From contig CM036756.1 of assembly GCA_020796225.1 (NCBI GenBank), forward strand, positions 47,775,363-47,839,362: a stretch of DNA of 64,000 bases, given 5' to 3'. The stretch is from Arion vulgaris. Taxonomy: Eukaryota; Mollusca; Gastropoda; Stylommatophora; Arionidae. Within the stretch, counting starts at the first letter, position 1. Each line of letters opens with the position of its first letter. This document shows positions 55,185 to 64,000 of the stretch, piece after piece. A program made the translations under genes and the position numbers. Below the pieces are notes generated by a model. That model had not been told where the DNA came from and did no database searches. It worked only from the letters and a program-made list of their open reading frames with translations.

Positions 55185-55470
55185 ATGTACCTCACATGTC
55201 CAACATATCTCTATCTTATAACAGTTATTACTAGACGTGAAATATCTATCTCACATGTCCAACATATCTCTATCTTATAACAGTTATTACTAGACGTGAA
55301 ATATCTATCTCACGTGTCCAACATATCTCTTTCTTATAACAGTTATTACTAGACGTGAAATATCTATCTCACATGTCCAACATATCTCTATCTTATAACA
55401 GTTATTACTAGGCGTGAAATATCTATCTCACATGTCCAACATATCTCTATCTTATAACAGTTATTACTAG
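55185..55470. repeat. 59-bp tandem array, about 5 copies
   Basis: The unit is GTGAAATATCTATCTCACAT, GTCCAACATATCTCTATCTT, ATAACAGTTATTACTAGAC. Confidence 0.94.
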
Positions 55471-55603
55471 GGGTTAACCAGACATATCTGTGATTTCTTC
55501 ACTTCTCCTGAATTTATCCCATTTTAAGTTCATCATTTTTCGCAGACATTTGTTTTCATATCCATTCAACTTTCTTTCTCGTTAGTCATTTTCCAGTTCT
55601 AAC

Positions 55604-55962
55604 CTCAAACAAAATTGGTATATAGAGCAAACAGTGACATAAACAGAGACAAACAAAATTGGTATATAGAGCAAACAGTGACATAAACAGAGACAAACAC
55701 AATTGGTATATAGAGCAAACTGTGACATAAACAGAGACAAACAAAATTGGTATATAGAGCAAACTGTGACAGAAACAGAGACAAACAAAATTGGTATATA
55801 GAGCAAACTGTGACATAAACAGAGACAAACAAAATTGGTATATAGAGCAAACTGTGACAGAAACAGAGACAAACAAAATTGTTATATAGAGCAAACAGTG
55901 ACATAAACAGAGACAAACAAAATTGGTATATAGAGCAAACTGTGACATAAACAGAGACAGAA
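55604..55962. repeat. 44-bp tandem array, about 8 copies
   Basis: The unit is GACAAACAAAATTGGTATAT, AGAGCAAACTGTGACATAAA, CAGA. It gives overlapping minus-strand frames without coding meaning. Confidence 0.95.
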
Positions 55963-56397
55963 AAAATCACAAACTATTCATGAAGATCCGAATGCCCCAA
56001 TAAAGTCCCAAGATCGAATTGAAATGACATTTGTTCCCTTCATCTCTGCCTTATGTGTCATTGTGCGCTATGAGAACTGACGATATGTTGATAACCTTTA
56101 ACCATAGATTCGTTTTGTTTTTCATGAGAGATTTTTTTTTAATTCATCAACTATCTTTCAAGTTCATATAAAATTCTGAACGAAAACTAACGCAATACTG
56201 TGTTTATTAGACCTGTGTAACATTAGATACGAAACAGAGCGTAATAAATGTCACATTCTATACTACGTCTAACTAACTAACAGTGCGTAACGCATACAAC
56301 TGTGTACAGTGAGTGCTGGTTATATAGGATATATTAACAAGTCAATCAATGTGAACTGGATTTTGAGAACAAAATATGTGTACTCATTTGAGCGTCA
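55963..56397. other. Nothing recognised
   Basis: A/T-rich, no repeats or ORFs of note. Confidence 0.45.
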
Positions 56398-56660
56398 ATG
56401 TGGGTGTCTGTAGCTTAACCGATAGTGAGCTTGATTCACAGCGCAAGCGTACCTGGTTCTTACCTCGCGGCGGGCAGTTTGAAGCAAATTCGTTTCCGTG
56501 GGAATTTTACGAATGGTAAAAATATACCTCACCGTTCAGAAAGCAAATGCAAATCACTGAACGTATAAGTGGTGCCTATAAAATCAACGACTCGTTTACT
56601 GTGGTTGATGGCTATGTCCTGTAAAGGATATGCCACTATTTTCATTTGTTCACTTCATTT
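56398..56660 (+). mobile_element. tRNA-like SINE (candidate)
   Basis: GGGTGTCTGTAGCTTAACCG (A-box-like) and CCTGGTTCTTACCTC (B-box-like) are followed by a body with GTTTCCGTGGGAATTTTACG. The B box departs from consensus, so the call rests on spacing and overall resemblance to tRNA-headed SINEs. The 3' end is not defined. Confidence 0.5.
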
Positions 56661-56699
56661 GAGGAGAGATACAACGTCACAGGAGATAGAACATCATGG

Positions 56700-57462
56700 T
56701 AGGCGGGGATTTCGTCATGACAACCAGCAACACACTAACATACTCTAGTTAACATGAATACAATATGAGACTAAACATCGACAAAACCGAAGTAATGACA
56801 TTAGCTAGAGAGGAAAGCGCTACCAATATATACACCGGTAAAATCCATACAAGCAAGTCAAAGACTTTACATACATAGGGAGAATTTATTTCAGCAAATG
56901 GAAGAATAATTTATGAAATCCAACAAAGATGCAATAAAGCAAATCCAATCACAGGATAGATGGCACTAATTTTGAAATACAAACATGTCACACCATGAGC
57001 ACTAAATGTCACACCATGAGCACTAAATGTCACACCATGAGCACTAAATGTCACACCGTGAGCACTAAATGTCACACCATGAGCACTAAATGTCACACCA
57101 TGAGCACTAAATGCATTGTTCAACACAATATTTCTCCCAACATTATGGTATCAGTGCTAAATCTGAACGCTGACACAAAACGATAGAAGAAAACTAGTCA
57201 CGACAGAGATGAAGTGTCTACAACAAATTAAATGGTTCTGCCACATAAGCAGATTGTCAACAGACAGTGTGCCTCACAGAGCAATGTTACTATAAATACA
57301 GCGGATACAAAGCACAAGGCCGTTCACGCAAAAGGTGGATCTCATAAGTAACAGAGGTGATGAACAACACTATTTATGAAGAGAACATAAAAGTTCTTTC
57401 TAGAAATCTCTTCTTATCCTGACGTTGTGGGGCAAAATAGGACTTGAGAACAGAAAAAGATG
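56700..57462 (+). pseudogene. LINE II RT to 3' end with an internal 21-bp array
   Basis: GDFVMTTSNTL (degraded motif C), MRLNIDKTEVMTLAREESAT, then ISANGRIIYEIQQRCNKAN. The tandem array follows, then LFNTIFLPTLWYQC, LTQNDRRKLVTTEMKCLQQ, IKWFCHISRLSTDSVPHRAM and after stops a basic RSRKRWI-like segment. The 3' end carries TTCTTATCCTGACGTTGTGG, shared with the LINE II ends at 25643 and 60570. Several internal stops make it a pseudogene. Confidence 0.8.
56985..57113. repeat. 21-bp tandem array, 6 copies, inside LINE II
   Basis: The unit is ATGTCACACCATGAGCACTA plus A. The intact LINE II relative at 61890-61920 (minus) has CATGTCACCATGAACAC once at the same place, just before the LFNTIFLPTL codons. 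Confidence 0.93.
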
Positions 57463-57500
57463 GATCAATGTGCCAAGATTCAGTGAAAAGTAATATACAT

Positions 57501-58398
57501 GGCTACCTACAAGAGAAAGAAGTATTAGTCATTGCTAGCTACAAGAGAGAGAAGTATTAGTCATTGCTAGCTACAAGAGAAAGAAGTATTAGTCATTGCT
57601 AGCTACAAGAGAGAGAAGTATTAGTCATTGCTAGCTACAAGAGAGAGAAGTATTAGTCATTGCTAACTACAAGAGAAAGAAGTATTAGTCATTGCTAGCT
57701 ACAAGAGAGAGAAGTATTAGTCATTGCTAACTACAAGAGAAAGAAGTATTAGTCATTGCTAACTACAAGAGAAAGAAGTATTAGTCATTGCTAACTACAA
57801 GAGAAAGAAGTATTAGTCATTGCTAGCTACAAGAGAGAGAAGTATTAGTCATTGCTAGCTACAAGAGAAAGAAGTATTAGTCATTGCTAGCTACAAGAGA
57901 GAGAAGTATTAGTCATTGCTAGCTACAGGAGAGAGAAGTATTAGTCATTGCTAGCTACAAGAGAAAGAAGTATTAGTCATTGCTAGCTACAGGAGAGAGA
58001 AGTATTAGTCATTGCTAGCTACAGGAGAGAGAAGTATTAGTACAAGAGAGAGAAGTATTAGTCATTGCTAGCTACAGGAGAGAGAAGTATTAGTCATTGC
58101 TAGCTACAAGAGAAAGAAGTATTAGTCATTGCTAGCTACAGGAGAGAAAGTATTAGTACAAGAAAAGAAGTATTAGTCATTGCTAGCTACAAGAGAAAGA
58201 AGTATTAGTCATTGCTAGCTACAGGAGAGAGAAGTATTAGTACAAGAGAGAGAAGTATTAGTCATTGCTAGCTACAAGAGAAAGAAGTATTAGTCATTGC
58301 TAGCTACAGGAGAGAGAAGTATTAGTCATTGCTAGCTACAGGAGAGAGAAGTATTAGTACAAGAGAGAGAAGTATTAGTCATTGCTAGCTACAAGAGA
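57501..58398. repeat. 32-bp tandem array, about 27 copies
   Basis: The unit is GAAGTATTAGTCATTGCTAG plus CTACAAGAGAAA. AAGAGAGA and AGGAGAGA variants occur, and a few shortened units read GAAGTATTAGTACAAGAGA. A poly-C tract lies to the right at about 58600. Confidence 0.95.
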
Positions 58399-58694
58399 AA
58401 CTTTATTTGCTGAACGAGAATACTGTTTACAATTAAAGAGAATGTTGTTTCTGGAGCATGTGTTTGGTAACGGAGGGACATGATGTTCAACCATGTCTTG
58501 AGTACAGAGGTCATAAGATCTAAGATCTAAAGAGAAAGGATTGACTTCATGGCAGCTAGGTTTACCCCTATGACTCGGTTCCTCTCCGCAGAAATAATAT
58601 ACCCCCCCCCACCCCTGCTGAGAGTATTACACAAAGCAACAACTCTGTAGCTCCGGCAACAATATTAGGGATCTGGAAACAAATGCAGACATGA

Positions 58695-58790
58695 ACAGAA
58701 CTGTGCGGAACGGATTCGAACCCAGGACTTTCGGAGCTCACGACAATTATAGCACTTAGTCAAGTCCTTAGTCACTTAGTCACTTAGTCA
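58695..58790 (-). mobile_element. tRNA-derived SINE head merging into its own minisatellites
   Basis: The minus strand reads TGACTAAGTGCTATAATTGT, CGTGAGCTCCGAAAGTCCTG and an exact B box GGTTCGAATCC (complement of 58712-58722). The A-box side (TGACTAAGTG) continues directly into the 8-bp array to the right. Confidence 0.7.
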
Positions 58791-59018
58791 CTATCACTAG
58801 TCACTTAGTCACTTAGTCACTTAGTCACTGTCATAGTCACTTAGTCACTTAGTCACTTAGTCACTTAGTCACTTAGTCACTTAGTCACTTAGTCACGTAG
58901 TCACTTAGTCACTTAGTCACTTAGTTAGTCACTTAGTCACTTAGTCACTTAGTCCTTAGTCCTTAGTCACTTAGTCACTTAGTCACTTAGTCACTTAGTC
59001 ACTTAGTCACTTAGTACA
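58755..59018. repeat. 8-bp tandem array (CACTTAGT)n, about 30 copies
   Basis: Nearly uniform CACTTAGT with a few breaks (CACTATCA, CCTTAGT). Its complement ACTAAGTG is the SINE A-box segment. Confidence 0.95.
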
Positions 59019-59350
59019 GAGCCCTTACGGATGAATTTACACATCGGTTGTCAACGACAATTAGGTGCAGCAAGTCACAGAGAGCCCTTGCCACGAGATG
59101 AATATTTACAACATCGGTTGTCAACGACAATTAGGTGCTTAAGCACTTAGTCACAGAGAGCCCTTGCCACGAGATAAATATTTACAACATCGGTTGTCAA
59201 CGACAATTAGGTGCTTAAGCACTTAGTCACAGAGAGCCCTTGCCACGAGATGAATATTTACAACATCGGTTGTCAACGACAATTAGGTGCTTAAGCACTT
59301 AGTCACAGAGAGCCCTTGCCACGAGATGAATATTTGTAACATCGGTTGTC
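59019..59350. repeat. 76-bp tandem repeat, about 4 copies, SINE-derived
   Basis: The unit contains GAGAGCCCTTGCCACGAGAT, ATCGGTTGTCAACGACAATT, AGGTGCTTAAGCACTTAGTC. On the minus strand GTGACTAAGTGCTTAAGCAC then TAATTGTCG matches the left half of the neighbouring SINE. Confidence 0.92.
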
Positions 59351-60018
59351 AAAATAATTTCATTTTGTACACTTGATATATTACCGAATGCACGACAGAC
59401 GATAGCAGAGTTCTTCTCTTCCTTCATTGTACCTCAGTCAGGAATCGGTATTAGTAAATAAACATCAAGATCTTCTGTGTAGCTTCAAATTCAACATAGT
59501 TGAGATTAGTAATGTTTGAACACAATCTCTCAAATCTGTGTCATAAATGTTCACACATCACAAGAATCACAATTTATGTGAACATAATCTCATATATCAT
59601 AAAGTGAATGAATAGAGACGTTTTAAACATTTTGTGTACATGTGTACACGAGAGTATATATATATATATAAATCACGAATGACGATGCTTGATTAGACGT
59701 CATACCACATCAGAGTATTATTCCGAAAGCCTTTGATTTTCCCTTAGATTGTACCAGCTTGAACTGTTGAACTGTGTAACATGTGTGTACCTAGCGAACA
59801 TATGTTTCTAAGAAAGTTCACATTCAGAAATCGATCATTAATTGTACGATTAGTTTGATTTCTTATTATTGAACTGTGAAGACTGCAGTCAAATTATTTA
59901 GCAAAGCTGAATGATCAATACAAGTAGTTAAGTAATTTTACAAATGAGATCAACATTAACTATGTGGTCAAACGATATGTTTTTATTAAATGATACAAGA
60001 TTCTAATAATAATACGAT
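59351..60018. other. No gene; (AT)n at about 59657-59670
   Basis: A/T-rich unassigned sequence. Confidence 0.5.
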
Positions 60019-60564
60019 TAATACACATAAATGTCTATGTTTAGTAAACAACGAGTGTAAATTAATACACATAAATGTCTATGTTTAGTAAACAACGAGT
60101 GTAAATTAATACACATAAATGTCTATGTTTAGTAAACAACGAGTGTAAATTAATACACATAAATGTCTATGTTTAGTAAATAACGAGTGTAAATTAATAC
60201 ACATAAATGTCTATGTTTAGTAAACAGCGAGTGTAAATTAATACACATAAATGTCTATGTTTAGTAAATAACGAGTGTAAATTAATACACATAAATGTCT
60301 ATGTTTAGTAAATAACGAGTGTAAATTAATACACATAAATGTCTATGTTTTGTAAATAACGAGTGTAAATTAATACACGTACATGTCTATGTTTTGTAAA
60401 TAACGAGTGTAAATTAATACACATAAATGTTTATGTTTAGTAAACAACGAGTGTAAATTAATATACATAAATGTCTATGTTTAGTAAACAACGAGTGTAA
60501 ATTAATACACATAAATGTCTATGTTTAGTAAATAACGAGTGTAAATTAATACACATAAATGTCT
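60019..60564. repeat. 44-bp tandem array, about 12 copies, left part
   Basis: The unit is TAATACACATAAATGTCTAT, GTTTAGTAAACAACGAGTGT, AAAT. Decayed units reappear at 61922-62010 beyond a LINE II insertion. Confidence 0.95.
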
Positions 60565-61921
60565 TTTTCTTTCTTTACTTTTCTCCTATCTTGTTTTGCA
60601 TCACAGAATCAGGATAAGAAGAAATCTCTAGAACGAGCCCTAGTGTGCGATTCCTAATTAGTGTCTTTAGTCGCCTCTGATATCTCCGAGGTCCACCTTT
60701 TGCGTGGCCGTCCTTTTGCTTTGTATTCATTGTATCATAGCAACATTACTCTTTGAGGTAGACTTTGTATTCATTGTATCATAGCAACATTACTCTTTGA
60801 GGTAGACTTTGTATTCATTGTATCGTAGCAACATTACTCTTTGAGGTAGACTTTGTATTCATTGTATCGTAGCAACATTACTCTTTGAGGTAGACTTTGT
60901 ATTCAGTGTATCGTAGCAACATTACTCTTTGAGGTAGACTTTGTATTCATTGTATCGTAGCAACATTACTCTTTGAGGTAGACTTTGTATTCAGTGTATC
61001 GTAGCAACATTACTCTTTGAGGTAGACTTTGTATTCATTGTATCGTAGCAACATTACTCTTTGAGGTAGACTTTGTATTCATTGTATCATAGCAACATTA
61101 CTCTTTGAGGTAGACTTTGTATTCATTGTATCGTAGCAACATTACTCTTTGAGGTAGACTTTGTATTCATTGTATCGTAGCAACATTACTCTTTGAGGTA
61201 GACTTTGTATTCATTGTATCGTAGCAACATTACTCTTTGAGGTAGACTTTGTATTCAGTGTATCGTAGCAACATTACTCTTTGAGGTAGACTTTGTATTC
61301 ATTGTATCGTAGCAACATTACTCTTTGAGGTAGACTTTGTATTCAGTGTATCGTAGCAACATTACTCTTTGAGGTAGACTTTGTATTCATTGTATCGTAG
61401 CAACATTACTCTTTGAGGTAGACTTTGTATTCAGTGTATCGTAGCAACATTACTCTTTGAGGTAGACTTTGTATTCATTGTATCGTAGCAACATTACTCT
61501 TTGAGGTAGACTTTGTATTCATTGTATCGTAGCAACATTACTCTTTGAGGTAGACTTTGTATTCAGTGTATCGTAGCAACATTACTCTTTGAGGTAGACT
61601 TTGTATTCAGTGTATCGTAGCAACATTACTCTTTGAGGTACACTTTCTGTTAGTAGTCTGATTATGTGGCCGAACCATTTGATGTGTTGTTTCATGATAA
61701 AGTTAAGTACTGATGTTGTACTCACTTTTTTCTCTGATGTCTTCATTTCTCAACCAGTCTCTTCTTGTTACCCCATAATTCTGCGCAGACACTTCATCTC
61801 CGTCGTGACTAGTTTACTTCTATCATTTAATGTTTGTGTCCAGGTTTGGCACTGGTAACATAATGTAGGGAGAAAGATTGTGTTAAACATTGCTCTTTTT
61901 GTGTTCATGGTGACATGTTTG
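60565..61921 (-). pseudogene. LINE II inserted in the 44-bp array, with its own internal 44-bp expansion
   Basis: From its 5' edge on the minus strand: KHVTMNTKRAMFNTIFLPTL, CYQCQTW, RSKLVTTEMKCLRRIMG, and after frame breaks KQHIKWFGHIIRLLTESVPQ. Then comes RVMLLRYNEYK, tandemly repeated about 21 times. The far side continues KAKGRPRKRWTSEISEATKD to the LINE II 3' end TTCTTATCCTGATTCTGTGA and an AAAG-rich tail. Coding sequence on both sides of the array is collinear, so the array is an internal expansion. It is 5'-truncated, lacks the RT core, and its reading frame is broken. Array units lie on both sides of it; a TSD (AATGTCT near 60558, AATATCT near 61924) is only approximate. Confidence 0.82.
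60720..61640. repeat. 44-bp tandem array, about 21 copies, LINE II-derived
   Basis: The unit is CTTTGTATTCATTGTATCGT, AGCAACATTACTCTTTGAGG, TAGA. On the minus strand it encodes PQRVMLLRYNEYK of LINE II. Variants are CATTG/CAGTG and TATCA/TATCG. Confidence 0.96.
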
Positions 61922-62010
61922 GTAATATCTATGTTTGGTAAAATATGAACGTAATACGCAATAAAACAAGTAAATGTCTGGTAAATATGGAAGTAAAATA
62001 TTGTGTTTAA
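61922..62010. repeat. Decayed units of the 60019-60564 array, right part
   Basis: AATATCTATGTTTGGTAAAA then TAATACGCAATAAAACAAGT, AAATGTCTGGTAAATATGG retain the order of the 44-bp unit with many changes. Confidence 0.65.
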
Positions 62011-62034
62011 ATAGTAAATAATAATAATAATAAT

Positions 62035-62405
62035 GATGTACATATTCATGCTTGCCTGCACCAGTCGGTATGTAAGAATGTACATATTCATGATCGCCTA
62101 CACTAGTCGGTATGAAAGGAAGATCTTAGCAGCTGTACAGTCGGTAGAAAGGAAGATTTTAGCAGCTGTACAGTCGGTAGAAAGGAAGATCTTAGCAACT
62201 GTACAGTCGGTAGAAAGGAAGATCTTAGCAGTTGTACAGTCGGTAGAAAGGAAGATTTTAGCAGCTGTACAGTCGGTAGAAAGGAACATTTCAGCAGCTG
62301 TACAGTCGGTATGAAAGGAAGATTTTAGCAGCTGTACAGTCGGTAGAAAGGAACATTTCAGCAGCTGTACAGTCGGTATGAAATGAAGATTTTAGCAGCT
62401 GTAGA
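62035..62405. repeat. 33-bp tandem array, about 9 copies, plus a 42-bp duplication
   Basis: The unit is AGAAAGGAAGATCTTAGCAG plus CTGTACAGTCGGT. To the left ATGTACATATTCATG...CAGTCGGTATG-type sequence occurs twice (from about 62037 and 62079). Confidence 0.94.
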
Positions 62406-63685
62406 GGAACTAAGTAGAACCTGCTAGTGTCGCCAATATAGTTTTGAAGAAATCGACTTTTTTCTCTGTAAAATTTTCATTCTAAATTTGTTAATGAATT
62501 TTGCCCTGGCCGCGACTTTGTAGTCTAATCTTATCCATGATTTTTTGACGTCGTCAGCTTGCACACGAGACCTACAGATAGTACTAGGAACTTGATCTCA
62601 CCTATATTTAGTTCAGGTATCTCGGGGAAAATATTTAGATCGCACTACGAAAAGAACGAGACGAGTACCTTTGAAGCGAGGAGGCGATCACCTTACTTCC
62701 AAGGTATAGATAACCGATTCTAAGACATGATATTGCATAATGATATGGTTTTAATATAATGTAAATTAAACATAACGTCAGCTAATGTTTTCTCACAGTC
62801 ACGTAAAGTGGTCATTATTTTCTTTTTCCTCTCTCCGGCTACCTCCCACTCATTCTCTCTTCAACGTCTTCTCTCTAACAATTTCTTTCTATCTAACGGT
62901 CTCACTCTTGATTGATTGACTGGACTGGCTTCATTGCACATCGATGAATAGCCATGTTTTCTCCTATCTCTTTCTTACACATGACTAACTCAGCGGCTGG
63001 CTGCAAATTCTATAGCACTGACCAAGGTCCAGGTTTGGGAAAATATGTAGGAATGATTTTAATGATATTAATTTTGTCCAGATAACGACTTGTCAGCTAT
63101 TTTGTGATATCTAACATTATACAAATACACTCCACAACAGTAAACAAATACAAATCAGCATATTCAAATTTAGTGTTGTGTGTGTATATTGTTATTACAC
63201 TCTACTGCTAGACAGAAACTTGCTTGAAAAACCTTCTTCTGAACAATTTGATAGATGATTTTATGTATTATTTTGTGTTTGTCTCTGTTAGATGGCATTG
63301 TACATTGAGAATTTCCTCTTTTCGAAGCAAATATTCATCTATATGTAGAGAATGAACTAAAAATGGTACTCAGTCTGATATTCTGAATACACTAAGAGTG
63401 TGTAAACGATTCAAGGAATACGAATGAATATGGAACTCTAACCAGAATATGAAAATATAAACTCAGAGTGTAACTAGTCAAGATTGCTATACTAGAAGCC
63501 AAAGAAGACTAGTCAAGCCAAACACAAAACTGATGTCGTTAGTTTAGTCACGCTGATGGACACAGTGGGAAGAGATTGGAGCCCTTATGAATAATTGGTT
63601 TAATGCGCAGCGATGAGGATATGTCGACTAAACTAACATGAAATATAATCTCCATTGATTCTCTGATTACGTTTTATTGATGTGA
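62406..63685. other. No gene recognised over about 1.28 kb
   Basis: Unique-looking A/T-rich sequence. Possible minor dispersed matches lie near 62493 (with 7573) and 62934 (with 47145). No ORF of note. Confidence 0.45.
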
Positions 63686-63945
63686 GTATATATGTATCTG
63701 ATGTGAGTATATATATATCTGATCTGCATTGAATGTTTAATGTTTACTTCTGCAACTGGTGTCAACAGCTGCTATTTGTTTCTGTGTTGCAGCGTTTACT
63801 TATTTAACCAAAATGTGTCATCTGCAAATTGTATTTTCTTTTCTTTATTCTCCGTAGACTTATATTTCATTCTGTAGCAACAATTCTGTAGCAACAATTC
63901 TGTAACAACAATTCTGTAGCAACAATTCTGTAACAACAATTATGT
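63686..63945. repeat. Short tandem repeats: 21 bp x2 and 14 bp x6
   Basis: TGATGTGAGTATATATGTATC is present twice at about 63678-63720. TCTGTAGCAACAAT (or TAACAACAAT) repeats at about 63871-63945, with unassigned sequence between. Confidence 0.88.
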
Positions 63946-64000
63946 ACAGACATCAGAAAAATAGAAGGGTCACATTTACGATGTTAATATGTGTGTGGGG

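Noticed and set aside
58755..59018. Telomere-like short repeat (CTTAGTCA)n
   Set aside because: It does not match TTAGGG-type repeats and is internal; its origin from a SINE A box is visible next to it.

Overview
This looks like nuclear DNA from an animal, most likely an invertebrate. The base composition is A/T-leaning, there are many microsatellites, and remnants of several unrelated non-LTR retrotransposon (LINE) lineages and tRNA-derived SINEs lie in both orientations. I found no operons, ribosome binding sites or intact host genes. A mollusc or another lophotrochozoan is my best guess, because the core motif CATGTCGTAAGAGGCGAC is one I associate from memory with mollusc repeats. That identification could not be checked here.

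Two kinds of sequence fill the window. Tandem arrays, with units from 8 to 91 bp, cover very roughly 45% by my own addition. The largest are a 63-bp array (8034-10936), a 58/59-bp array (10978-18336) and two 48-bp arrays (33439-34962 and 36550-40683). The 48-bp arrays belong to a recent tandem segmental duplication of about 3.1 kb whose unique flanks differ at only about four positions in 1588 bp. The rest is mostly dead retroelements. I use local names for them: LINE Ia and Ib (RTE/BovB-like, GAT tails), II (C-terminal motif TLCYQCQTW), III (GHTLRK and RQALRWNPQG), IV (C2H2 zinc-finger C-terminus), V (RT plus RNase H, Jockey/I-like) and VI (split RT). There are also two non-coding retroposon families, S (0.25-0.7 kb) and E1 (about 1.2-1.4 kb, three copies), and an unnamed repeat Z (two copies).

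The strongest pattern is that many minisatellites began inside retroelements. At least four arrays are amplified stretches of LINE coding sequence with recognisable LINE protein on both sides: 44 bp at 60720-61640, 63/58 bp at 30030-30925, 31 bp at 50208-50492 and 21 bp at 56985-57113. An 81-bp in-frame duplication sits in the RNase H domain at 1-131, and a 67-bp triplication sits in LINE VI. Other arrays grew from SINE, S, E1 and Z segments (8, 76, 18, 91, 52 and 42 bp).

Several insertions are dated by target-site duplications (TSDs): a LINE inside E1 copy A (14 bp), LINE Ia inside the tail of LINE Ib (18 bp), S inside the tail of LINE Ia (11 bp), LINE II at 44958-45740 (14 bp), E1 copies B (12 bp) and C (10 bp), and S at 32229 (9 bp). 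None of the LINE reading frames is intact. RT and RNase H catalytic residues are lost in several, so no autonomous element is visible here. No gene network can be described; the window reads as a retroelement graveyard shaped by tandem amplification.
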